Shown here: positions 7,434 to 14,877 of the stretch, piece after piece
How positions within the stretch are numbered: the stretch's first letter is position 1
How the letters are laid out: each line of letters starts with the position of its first letter
Origin: CAYJPA01 sp964371945
Lineage (GTDB): Bacteria > Chloroflexota > Chloroflexia > Thermomicrobiales > UBA6265
DNA length: 21,614 nt
Direction: 5' to 3'
Assembly (NCBI GenBank): GCA_964371945.1
Contig: CAYJPA010000095.1
Location: forward strand, 1 to 21,614
The notes under the pieces: model-generated
What the model was told of the DNA's origin: nothing
Databases searched by the model: none
Seen by the model: only the letters and a program-made list of their open reading frames with translations
Program-made: the position numbers and the translations under genes

Positions 7434-9701
7434 CTAGTCCGCCGCGCTCCGAACGTTCTCGCGTTCAATCCGAACAAGTGCGTTGTAGTCGGGAACTCCG
7501 GAGGTGGCCGAGCGCCGCGATCGATCGATCACAACATTGCCTTCCGGCCAGTGGATTTGCAGGTTTCTGGGTTTGATTGGCGCCAGGCGCACTCGACCAT
7601 GGTAGGCGCCAGTTTCGTTTCGGAGAATGATCGCATCGCCCTCAAGCAGGCCAAGCTCGTTCGCATCCAAGGGATTCATGAAAACGGCGTCGCGAGCGGC
7701 GCCGGTGATCGCGTCTTTTTCCGCATGGACCATGCTGTTGAACTGCTTCCCGCGCCGGGTCGCGACCGCGAAGAGTCCGTCGGGAACCTCGTTGTGCGGG
7801 AGTGGAACGGGAAGGAAGTGGGCTTTTCCGTTATCGGTCGCGAAGTTCCAGCCCGCGCAGAGATGCGGACCGCCGTACTGCACTTGATCGCCGGTTTTGT
7901 GTAAATGCTGGATGCCTTCATAGAAGGGCACCACACTGGCGATCTCTTCACGGATCTCCCGCGTGTTCGCGAAGGTGAGCTTGTCCGCGAGATCTGGTTT
8001 CACCAGGCGAGCGATGTCCAGGTAGACCTTCCACTCCGCTCGCGCCTCCCCAATTCGGCGGCCCTCAATCTCTGGGCTGAACATGATCCTTCGCTCGGTT
8101 GAGGTCTGGGTGACGCCGCCCGGTGTCTCGTATCGTGTTGCTGCGGGCAACAACACGATCGTTTCCCCGGGATCGACCAGCATTTGGCTCGAGATCACGA
8201 TGTCTTGATGCACACGCAACGGAATCTTCGCCAGTGCTTCGTCGACATGGCCGGGATCGGGCATCGCTTCGAGGAAGTTGCCGCCGGCGGAAAAGAGCAC
8301 GTCGAGCTCACCGCGATGAGCACTATCGAGCATTTCCGGGGTGATCTTTCCGGGCCGATCTGGAACCGGAAACCCCCAGAGTTCGTTCAACTGATGAGCA
8401 TTCTCCTGGTTGATCGGCAGACCGCCGGGGAAAGCTGTTGCGTAGGCGCCCATTTCAGCCCCGCCCTGAACGCCGGAGTGACCGCGGATTGGCATCAGAC
8501 CGCACCGTTCACGTCCGACGAAGCCACGGGTCAATCCGAGATTGATGATCGCGCGGACTCCATCCTCGCCTTTCTCGTGCTGGGTGACGCCCATGCTCCA
8601 GACGAAGACGGCGGTTTTGGCCTCGCCGACCATTTGCCCTAACTCGCGCATTTGCGATTCAGGGACGCCCGCGGCCGAGGAAAGCTCGTCCCAACTTTGT
8701 TGCGCGACAGCCGATCGCAGATCGTCGAGGCCATCGGTATGTGCGGCCACGAACTCGGGATCGATGAGATCCCGTTCGAGGATGTGCTTGAGCGCGCCGT
8801 TCAGAAACGCGACATCGCCGGCGTTATTGATCAGAAAGGTCCGATCCGCGAGTTTCGTGCCGAACAACGCGCTCTCGACCACCGATGGGATCCAATAGCG
8901 CTCCATTCCCGGTTCGCGGTAGGTGTTGATCAAGACGATCTTGGTGCCGGCTTTCTTGGCGTAATAGAGATATTTGGTGGCAACCGGTTGATTGTTGGCC
9001 GGATTGGCGCCGATGAAGACGAGCAGATCGGTACCGATCATGTCGCCGTAGGAGCACGTTGTGGCGGCGGCGCCGATCATTGACCTCAGCGCGATCGAGC
9101 TCGGTGAGTGGCAGATGCGGGCGGCGTTGTCGATCGAGTTTGTGCCCATTGCTCGCACGGCTTTTTGAGCGGCGTAGTAAGTTTCGTTGGCGGTGCCACG
9201 GCTCGTCAGGTAGAAACCGATTCGATCCGGCCCGGCGTCTTTGATTTTGCCGGCGATCGTATCGAGCGCTTCATCCCAGGTGATCCGCCGAAACCCGACA
9301 TCGCCGCGGCGACGGATCATCGGATAAGGCAGCCGGCCGAGAGCGCGGAGCTCCGCGCTCGTTTTGGTTCGAAGCGCGGCAACATCGCCCAAGACGGCTG
9401 GGTCCAGTGCCGGCATCGTGTTCAGCCGAAGAAGGCGGAGGCGGATGTTGCAGAGATGCGGACCATCCATGGTCCAATCGTGCATGCCGGCGACGCCAAG
9501 AGCGCAGCCATCGCAGACGCCTTCATCGAGGATGCGTCTGGTGAAGCCGAGCTCGCTCCGGTTCTCCCAAATGGCCCGGCCGATCTCCTTGAAATTATTC
9601 GGATGCTGCTCGCCGATTCCGAATGGTTTCCAACTCGCCCAGAGGCCTGGATCCCATCTCTTCTTGACCCGTGTCATATGCGGTCTGAGCGATTTCCCCA
9701 C
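7434..9701 (-). CDS. FdhF/YdeP-type molybdopterin oxidoreductase
   Basis: A 755-aa bis-MGD molybdoenzyme of the formate dehydrogenase-alpha-like YdeP group, probably cytoplasmic (no Tat or Sec signal). An N-terminal region with CDGCALG (Cys63, Cys66; also Cys84) is followed by the molybdopterin core: RITWDEALDTIAGKI (139-153), YLTSRGTANETYYAAQK, ARICHSPSSIAL (Cys197, the likely Mo ligand), DLLVFIGANPANNQPVATKY, and a C-terminal dinucleotide-binding domain with FNSMVHAEKDAITGA and LLEGDAIILRNETG. The standard four-cysteine [4Fe-4S] spacing of classical FdhF is not present. GTG 9701 is chosen because GAAGGAG lies 6 bases upstream; ATG at residue 9 is the alternative. fdhD follows directly. Formate as substrate is an inference; YdeP itself is linked to acid resistance with an undefined reaction. 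Confidence 0.88.
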   Translation of the reverse strand: MGKSLRPHMTRVKKRWDPGLWASWKPFGIGEQHPNNFKEIGRAIWENRSELGFTRRILDEGVCDGCALGVAGMHDWTMDGPHLCNIRLRLLRLNTMPALDPAVLGDVAALRTKTSAELRALGRLPYPMIRRRGDVGFRRITWDEALDTIAGKIKDAGPDRIGFYLTSRGTANETYYAAQKAVRAMGTNSIDNAARICHSPSSIALRSMIGAAATTCSYGDMIGTDLLVFIGANPANNQPVATKYLYYAKKAGTKIVLINTYREPGMERYWIPSVVESALFGTKLADRTFLINNAGDVAFLNGALKHILERDLIDPEFVAAHTDGLDDLRSAVAQQSWDELSSAAGVPESQMRELGQMVGEAKTAVFVWSMGVTQHEKGEDGVRAIINLGLTRGFVGRERCGLMPIRGHSGVQGGAEMGAYATAFPGGLPINQENAHQLNELWGFPVPDRPGKITPEMLDSAHRGELDVLFSAGGNFLEAMPDPGHVDEALAKIPLRVHQDIVISSQMLVDPGETIVLLPAATRYETPGGVTQTSTERRIMFSPEIEGRRIGEARAEWKVYLDIARLVKPDLADKLTFANTREIREEIASVVPFYEGIQHLHKTGDQVQYGGPHLCAGWNFATDNGKAHFLPVPLPHNEVPDGLFAVATRRGKQFNSMVHAEKDAITGAARDAVFMNPLDANELGLLEGDAIILRNETGAYHGRVRLAPIKPRNLQIHWPEGNVVIDRSRRSATSGVPDYNALVRIERENVRSAAD

Positions 9702-9793
9702 GGAAGACTCCTTCGTACTCCATTATGCCATCGTGGCTAATGCGTCGATTCAACAATTCGTTCACCTTTTGTTGACGCTTTTGCCGCGTACCG

Positions 9794-11758
9794 GTGGCTA
9801 TTGTGAGAAGAGGCACGCTTTTTGCGAAGCTGTTGTTGTCTGGTGTGCAAAACGTGAGCTCGCTAGCTGCTCGACTTGAGAACCTTTTACAGTCGCTTGA
9901 CGACCTTCACAGCGAGCTGATCGCTCAGGAAGCCTTGTATCTGCATGAACTGAGTCAGATTTCCCCAGACAACCGAGAAAGCGCGGTCAATCTCCTGCAT
10001 TACCTCACACTTCGGCGAAGGGATGTCCGGCCGCTCCAGTATGAGCTCTCCGATCTTGGACTCTCCTCGCTCGGGCGCTCAGAGTCCAACGTGCTGCACA
10101 GCGTCGAGTCCATTCGAGCTGTCGTTGCTACGCTTGCAGGTTCCGACGATCTAGATCGAACACCTTCGAAAACACCGATTCCATCGACGGGACGTAAGCG
10201 CCTACGGTCAAATGCCGAGCACCTGCTGGGGCGTCCGCCCGCGAAGCGAGACGTGCGAATCATGGTGACGATGCCGGCCGAAGCCGGGACAGATCCACGA
10301 CTAGTGCACGATATGGTCGCGAGCGGCATGAACTGTATGCGAATCAATTGCGCTCATGACGATCAACAGGTGTGGAGCCGAATGATTGCGAATCTGCGCC
10401 GCGCAGAGGCAGAGCTAGATTGCAAATGCATGGTGATGATGGATCTCGGCGGACCAAAGCTCAGAACTGGACCCATTGAACCGGGGCCGCGGGTGATGAA
10501 AATTCGTCCCGAACGAGATGATTTCGGCAGGGTCACGAAGCCCGCTCGGGTTTGGCTCAGGCCGGACGATGACCATGGCTCGCCAGCGATCCCAGGAGCA
10601 GTCGCGATCCCTTTGCCCAGTGAATGGCTGAGTCGAATCGAATCGGGTGATGTGGTCACCTTTGCGGACGCACGTGGCGCTCGCCGGAGTCTCGCCGTCA
10701 CCGACCGGGCCGGGCTGGGTTGTTGGGCAGAAATTAGCGATACGACGTTTCTTACCCCGGGTATCACGCTCCACCGGCGAGGCGATGACCCGGGCACGCG
10801 CGCCAGAGTTGGGGACCTGCCTGAAAAGCAGGGGTTCATTACGCTCAAGTCCAGCGATCTCCTAGATCTGACTCGTTCACTGGCGCCCGGCCGGGGCACG
10901 CGGTTCGACGAGCTCGGCAGGCTTGTCGCTCCTGCTTGCATCGGATGCACACTGCCGGAAGTCTTCGAAGCGGCAAAGCCAGGAGAGCCGATATGGTTCG
11001 ATGATGGCAAGATCGGCGGAGTCATCGTCGATGCGACGAAGCAGAACATTCGGGTCAAAATCAGCCAGGCGGGGACAAAGGGCTCCAAGCTTCGAGCTGA
11101 AAAGGGGATCAACCTCCCGGAAAGCCGTCTTCGTGTGCCCGCGCTAACCAGCAAGGATCGGGAAGACCTCGAGTTCATCGCAAAGAATGCCGACATGGTC
11201 GCGTTATCGTTTGTCACTGACGGAGAAGATGTCGTCGAGCTTCAGCAATGCCTAACAGGGCACGGCAAGCCCGAAATCGGCATCGTCCTCAAGATCGAGA
11301 CCAAACGAGGGTTCGAAAATCTACCGGAAATGCTGCTCGCGGTGATGCGAAGCCCGAATGCGGGAATCATGATAGCGCGGGGTGATCTCGCGATCGAATG
11401 CGGCTATGAACGTCTCGCCGAGGTCCAGGAAGAGATCCTCTGGATCTCGGAAGCGGCACATTTGCCCGTGATCTGGGCCACCCAGGTGCTCGAGACGCTT
11501 GCCCGCACAGGGACGCCCTCACGATCCGAAATTACTGACGCGGCGATGGGACAGCGGGCGGAATGCATCATGCTCAATAAAGGACCGTATGTCATCGACG
11601 CGATTCGACTCCTCGACGGGATTCTCGAGCGCATGCAGTCACACCAAAGCAAGAAGCGTTCGTTGTTGCGTCAGCTTCGCTCCTGGACCAAGAAACCCGC
11701 ATTTGTCAGTGCAACGACGAACCATCAAGTGAACGAGACCCAAAAAGCAGGGGAGTAG
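9794..11758 (+). CDS. Pyruvate kinase-like protein with N-terminal helical domain
   Basis: A protein of up to 654 aa. Residues about 24-115 form a helical domain containing SAVNLLHYLTLRRRDVRPLQ and LSDLGLSSLGRSE, a pattern I associate with long pyruvate kinase-like proteins. The catalytic barrel follows: GMNCMRINCAHDD (179-190), MDLGGPKLRTG (216-226), WFDDGKI, KGINLPES, VLKIETKRGFENL (KIE 500-502), IMIARGDLAIE (GDL 530-532) and ATQVLETL (562-564). Region 227-390 is a long B-domain insertion. The regulatory C-terminal domain of standard pyruvate kinases is missing. Lys222 in GPKLRT replaces the Glu of potassium-dependent enzymes. It should convert PEP and ADP to pyruvate and ATP, if active. 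The start is uncertain: no ribosome binding site precedes GTG 9794, and GTG 9803, 9845 or 9854 are alternatives. Confidence 0.85.
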   Translation: MAIVRRGTLFAKLLLSGVQNVSSLAARLENLLQSLDDLHSELIAQEALYLHELSQISPDNRESAVNLLHYLTLRRRDVRPLQYELSDLGLSSLGRSESNVLHSVESIRAVVATLAGSDDLDRTPSKTPIPSTGRKRLRSNAEHLLGRPPAKRDVRIMVTMPAEAGTDPRLVHDMVASGMNCMRINCAHDDQQVWSRMIANLRRAEAELDCKCMVMMDLGGPKLRTGPIEPGPRVMKIRPERDDFGRVTKPARVWLRPDDDHGSPAIPGAVAIPLPSEWLSRIESGDVVTFADARGARRSLAVTDRAGLGCWAEISDTTFLTPGITLHRRGDDPGTRARVGDLPEKQGFITLKSSDLLDLTRSLAPGRGTRFDELGRLVAPACIGCTLPEVFEAAKPGEPIWFDDGKIGGVIVDATKQNIRVKISQAGTKGSKLRAEKGINLPESRLRVPALTSKDREDLEFIAKNADMVALSFVTDGEDVVELQQCLTGHGKPEIGIVLKIETKRGFENLPEMLLAVMRSPNAGIMIARGDLAIECGYERLAEVQEEILWISEAAHLPVIWATQVLETLARTGTPSRSEITDAAMGQRAECIMLNKGPYVIDAIRLLDGILERMQSHQSKKRSLLRQLRSWTKKPAFVSATTNHQVNETQKAGE

Positions 11759-11761
11759 CGA

Positions 11762-11821
11762 ATGACAATTAGTACTTCGACATTTCGACTTGATCGTGCA
11801 GGACTCTTCTCGGTGGAATGA
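11762..11821 (+). CDS. Possible 19-aa small ORF after the pyruvate kinase-like gene
   Basis: ATG 11762 begins 3 bases after the preceding stop and is preceded by GGGGAG at 11750-11755, a good 6-base spacing. It encodes MTISTSTFRLDRAGLFSVE and then stops. A second short frame of 23 codons starts at 11818 in an ATGA overlap and ends at 11889. Either this is a true microprotein, or the start of a former gene cut short by mutations. There is no homology evidence; only the ribosome binding site supports it. Confidence 0.25.
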   Translation: MTISTSTFRLDRAGLFSVE

Positions 11822-12010
11822 TTCTTGCGTCTCTACGTGAGTTGTCCAACGGCCCTTTCCAGGGTCATACTTTGTTGTTCACGCCCTGAAGCAGGCGGCG
11901 GAGTCCGGGCATAGCCGTGAACCGTGATTGAGATTGGCGTTCATAAGCTGGGTGGCGAGGCACGGCGCCACGTCATGAACGCTAAGGATCACGTGGAGGT
12001 TAGTTTACCA

Positions 12011-12361
12011 ATGTCGCAGCATCAAACGTCGCCGAGCGAATCCGAAATCGTTCTTTCAGTCGACTCGAATGGACTGATGCACATCGACCACGATAGCTTG
12101 CCAATCGTTCTAGCCGGTCGGCAATTGATCGAGCATGAGGTCTACATCGATACCGTGCTCAGGGGGAGCGGCCCTTTTCGAGCACTTGCTGGACAGATTG
12201 CCGGCAGCGGCAACGGCTATGTCGCCGAGAACGATGTCGACCGCGCGATCTGGGATCTCCTGGTGCGTGAGGACGGCGAAGCCCGACTCCAGCACGAGGA
12301 AGTATCCGCTAGCTCGGAGCTCCCCGAGGGCCACCTCACAGAGCTGGGATCGGTGCTTTAG
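12011..12361 (+). CDS. Hypothetical protein
   Basis: A 116-aa acidic protein of unknown function. I chose ATG 12011 because GGAGG lies at 11995-11999 (11-base spacing); the frame stays open to 11924 but the extra 29 residues have no supporting ribosome binding site. The middle, EIVLSVDSNGLMHIDHDS followed by LPIVLAGRQLIEHEVYID, looks beta-rich, and a helical acidic C-terminus follows. No signal peptide, transmembrane segment or recognised motif is present. It converges on the amidohydrolase gene with a 27-base gap. Coding status rests on the ribosome binding site and a plausible globular composition. Confidence 0.5.
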   Translation: MSQHQTSPSESEIVLSVDSNGLMHIDHDSLPIVLAGRQLIEHEVYIDTVLRGSGPFRALAGQIAGSGNGYVAENDVDRAIWDLLVREDGEARLQHEEVSASSELPEGHLTELGSVL

Positions 12362-12388
12362 CCCGATAAGTCGCTACGATCGGCCGAG

Positions 12389-13783
12389 CTAGTCTTTTGT
12401 GCCATACCCACGCGGCAGAAAACGACCTGATCCGGGTGTCCCGGCGACGCGAGCCTGGCCCTCGAGCGCGTCGTTGTAGATCAGTTCCCCGCGGCGCAAG
12501 GTGCGAAGCACCCGGCCCTTGATGGTCTTGCCTTCAAATGGAGTCCATTTCTGTTTGTGAAACATCCCCGTGCCCTTGGCAACCCACTCGTTGTTCTGGT
12601 CGAACACGATCACATCGGCGTCGGAACCGATCGCGAGTGTGCCTTTGCGTGGATAGAGCCCAAAGATTTGCGCGGGGTTGGTCGATATTTGGCGAACGAA
12701 TTGCGAAAGGGTCATCCCGCGCTTGTTGACCGCGTTGTCGAAGAAGCCCGGGAGCAGCGTTTGCACCCCACTGAGTCCGAGGGGCGCTTTGAAAATATCC
12801 TCCGCCGCCGCGGCTTTGCTGTCGGCGGTGAATCCGCAGTGATCGGAGCAGATGAGGTCGATCGTCTCGTCAAGCACGTACGGCCAGATTGCTTCGACTT
12901 CCGATTGTGGTCGGATCGCCGGGGCACAGCGGCCAAATCCGCCGAGCTTCACCAGGTCGTCAGTGTTCAGCGCCAGATACTGCGGACATGTTTCAGTCGT
13001 TACGCGTACGCCTTTGGCCCGCGCTTCGGAGATCTGGCGAAGAGCATCGGCTGACGCGCAGTGACAGATATGCACCCAGCAGCCGGTGATCTCCGCGAGA
13101 TGGAGTGCGTTCGCGACTGCAACGGCTTCGACGATTGGGGGGCGGGATTCAGCGTGGGCGAGCGCATCCGTTCGTCCAGCGCCTTCGGTGCGTTTCAATC
13201 CGGCCGCGAGCATGATGTCATCCTCGGCGTGCAGCCCATACGGAAGACCGGTTTCCGCCACGATCTTCATTGCCCAATAGAGCTTGTCGACATCGACCGC
13301 GGGAAACGATGGACTGGATGACGCCATGAACGATTTGAAGCCGGCCGCGCCCATCGCGGCCATCTCCTTCAGGTCTTCCGCTTTTTGACGTCCCTCGCCG
13401 ATCACGCCGCCCCAGAGCGCCATGTCGACGATTGCGGTTTTGCCGACGCGAAGGCGCTTTGCCTGGAAATGGTCGCCGTTGATTGTGGTGGGGTCCGCCT
13501 GCGGCATTTCAACCACGGTGGTGATTCCACCCGCGGCAGCGCCGTGGCTTCCAGTCGTGAAGCCTTCTTTGGTGAACTCTTCTGGTTCGCGGAAGTGCGT
13601 ATGAACATCGATCCCGCCGGGAAGCACGAGTTTGCCCGAGGCGTCGATTCGCTCGTCCGCCAGCATACCGCGCGCGTCTGAAATGATCCCCGTAATGCGC
13701 TCCCCAGTGATGATGAGATCGGCGCGAAACTGCGATTCGGGCGTGACAATCGTCCCGCCCTCGATGATCGTCGTCCGTGGCAT
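12389..13783 (-). CDS. Dihydroorotase/allantoinase-family cyclic amidohydrolase
   Basis: A 464-aa metal-dependent amidohydrolase with a TIM barrel. The N-terminal composite domain has IIEGGTIVTPES; the metal site is GGIDVHTHFREP (His61, His63), GFKSFMASSSP (Lys150, expected to be carboxylated), LHAED (His185), HICHCAS (His238/His241) and CSDHCGF (Asp314). HAESRPPIVEA, VTTETCPQYLALNTDDL and CAPAIRP are shared with allantoinases and related hydantoinases, and the ending GRFLPRGYG resembles allantoinase tails. Allantoinase opens allantoin to allantoate in purine catabolism, which would suit the adenosine deaminase-type and formamidase-type genes in the window. Dihydropyrimidinase/hydantoinase activity is the main alternative; no pyrimidine genes flank it. 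The start at ATG 13783 has GGAG about 9 bases upstream. Confidence 0.82.
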   Translation of the reverse strand: MPRTTIIEGGTIVTPESQFRADLIITGERITGIISDARGMLADERIDASGKLVLPGGIDVHTHFREPEEFTKEGFTTGSHGAAAGGITTVVEMPQADPTTINGDHFQAKRLRVGKTAIVDMALWGGVIGEGRQKAEDLKEMAAMGAAGFKSFMASSSPSFPAVDVDKLYWAMKIVAETGLPYGLHAEDDIMLAAGLKRTEGAGRTDALAHAESRPPIVEAVAVANALHLAEITGCWVHICHCASADALRQISEARAKGVRVTTETCPQYLALNTDDLVKLGGFGRCAPAIRPQSEVEAIWPYVLDETIDLICSDHCGFTADSKAAAAEDIFKAPLGLSGVQTLLPGFFDNAVNKRGMTLSQFVRQISTNPAQIFGLYPRKGTLAIGSDADVIVFDQNNEWVAKGTGMFHKQKWTPFEGKTIKGRVLRTLRRGELIYNDALEGQARVAGTPGSGRFLPRGYGTKD

Positions 13784-13879
13784 GTGGTCACTCCGAAGGG
13801 CCGCTTGCCGTGCGTGACAAGCAGCGTGATCAAATCCGTGCGTTAACGGACTGTATCATCGTCGCGCCTTTGCGTGCGT

Positions 13880-14194
13880 CTAGTGCTGGAGATTCTCGGT
13901 TTGTGGCTTTTCGCCGGTCGCCCAGGACTGAGCGTGACGCAGGTTAAAGAGCAATTCGGTGAAGGTCAGGATGCGAGACCGGTCGTCTGGCGAGAGCTCG
14001 CGCATGAGGTAATAGAAGCGCCAGTCGTCCGGCTCGACGGTCGCGGCTAATACGGACTCCGGGGGACCAAAGCCGGCGGTTTCGATATAAGTTGGACCTG
14101 CCGCAAAAAGCAGCGCCCGTTGCGCCGGGGTAAGCGCGGGCTTCGGATCGTAGCTCTTTCCGGACTTCCGCGGGCGTGGCATGTCGTGTTTCAT
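13880..14194 (-). CDS. Hypothetical protein
   Basis: A 104-aa protein I do not recognise. The first 18 residues are basic (MPRPRKSGKSYDPKP), then a mostly helical body follows with WRFYYLMRELSPDDRSRI and FTELLFNLRHAQSWATGE. No signal peptide or membrane segment is seen. The start is ATG 14194; ATG four codons later is possible. There is no ribosome binding site, but a -10 like TACTAT ends 7 bases before the ATG with TAGACA at 18-base spacing, which fits a leaderless transcript. The amidohydrolase start lies 96 bases downstream of its stop, so the two could be cotranscribed. Function unknown. Confidence 0.55.
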   Translation of the reverse strand: MKHDMPRPRKSGKSYDPKPALTPAQRALLFAAGPTYIETAGFGPPESVLAATVEPDDWRFYYLMRELSPDDRSRILTFTELLFNLRHAQSWATGEKPQTENLQH

Positions 14195-14201
14195 CGCTTC
14201 G

Positions 14202-14231
14202 ATAGTACGCTCGCATCACCCGTTGTGTCTA
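14202..14231 (-). promoter_or_regulatory. Putative promoter of the small gene at 13880-14194
   Basis: On the minus strand TAGACA (14231-14226) and TACTAT (14207-14202) are separated by 18 bases. The -10 box ends 7 bases before ATG 14194, so the transcript would begin at the start codon. Five of six -35 bases match TTGACA. Inferred from sequence only. Confidence 0.5.
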
Positions 14232-14356
14232 TACCGGTCATAGGAATATCGGGGGGTCTGCTATAGTCCTTTTGGCGCAAAAGCGGGAGAAACGTACCGT
14301 TTACGGTTGTGACTCCGACGCACTCCGTTCTCCAGGAGCATAGTTCGCAGATGTTG

Positions 14357-14384
14357 CCGACACCTGCAAACCGGTGACTGTCGG
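14357..14384. other. Small inverted repeat in the gap before the HEPN gene
   Basis: The region 14195-14490 between the divergent hypothetical and HEPN genes holds no supported gene. Its clearest structure is CCGACA (14357-14362) paired with TGTCGG (14379-14384), with CACC/GGTG complementarity inside, which could form an imperfect hairpin. ACCGTTTACGGT (14296-14307) is another small palindrome. Neither is strong enough to name. Confidence 0.3.
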
Positions 14385-14475
14385 ATAGCTATGTTCTTAG
14401 GCAAAGTTGCAAATACTGCTAGGAGTGCAATGGTTTGGTTTCCATGTGGAGCTGGCATGGACCGGCGGTTGAATC

Positions 14476-14484
14476 TGACATACT
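14476..14484 (+). promoter_or_regulatory. Extended -10 element of the HEPN operon
   Basis: TGACATACT contains an extended -10 (TG-N-CATACT, -10 at 14479-14484). It ends 6 bases before ATG 14491, predicting a leaderless transcript. No good -35 is seen at the usual distance, which extended -10 promoters tolerate. Confidence 0.4.
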
Positions 14485-14490
14485 GTGCTC

Positions 14491-14877
14491 ATGGAAACAG
14501 ATGTATCAGGCTATCTGGCTAAAGCTGAAGAAAGTCTTGCCTCAGCCGAGAGTGAACTGGTCAACGGACGTTACAATAGTTGCGCAAATCGAGCGTACTA
14601 TGCCTGCTTTCAGGCGGCCGTATATGCATTGATTGCGTCCGGAATTCGACCAAGGGATCCACGCGGGCAGTGGGGACACGACTTTGTTCAGGCTCAATTC
14701 GCTGGCGAGCTTGTTGGACGGCGGCATCGCTTTCCGACGGAGCTTCGCACAACCCTGGACCGTTTATTCTCTTTGCGACAAACCGCGGACTATCGGCCCG
14801 ATCCAGTCACCGAAACCGAAGCTAGCCGGGCCGTTCGCCGGGCACGGACATTTTTCGATGCTGTTCGGCTGGAATGA
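14491..14877 (+). CDS. HEPN-domain protein (UPF0332-like), candidate toxin
   Basis: A 128-aa all-helical protein from ATG 14491. The N-terminal segment KAEESLASAESELVNGRYNS followed by CANRAYYACFQAAVYALI is the standard first half of HEPN/UPF0332 domains; WGHDFVQAQFAGELV and LRQTADYRPDPVTETEA form the second half. In HEPN toxins an RX4-6H motif cleaves RNA; here the equivalent is R-Q-T-A-D-Y (Arg96 to Tyr101), as in many UPF0332 proteins, so the His is absent and nuclease activity is uncertain. GTG 14485 is an alternative start, but the ATG sits 6 bases after a -10-like element. The stop overlaps the next gene as ATGA, which fits a two-gene toxin-antitoxin-like module. Confidence 0.82.
   Translation: METDVSGYLAKAEESLASAESELVNGRYNSCANRAYYACFQAAVYALIASGIRPRDPRGQWGHDFVQAQFAGELVGRRHRFPTELRTTLDRLFSLRQTADYRPDPVTETEASRAVRRARTFFDAVRLE

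Noticed and set aside
9108..9740. Plus-strand open frame of 210 codons
   Set aside because: Antisense to the N-terminal part of the molybdoenzyme, whose family motifs are unmistakable.
9772..9800. TTGACG as a -35 box for the pyruvate kinase-like gene
   Set aside because: No -10-like hexamer occurs at a suitable distance downstream.
10363..11217. Minus-strand open frame of 284 codons
   Set aside because: Antisense to the pyruvate kinase-like gene, Ser/Arg/Pro-rich with no motif; typical GC-rich shadow.
11924..12010. Earlier start for the hypothetical protein at 12011-12361
   Set aside because: No ribosome binding site precedes 11924, while GGAGG precedes the ATG at 12011.
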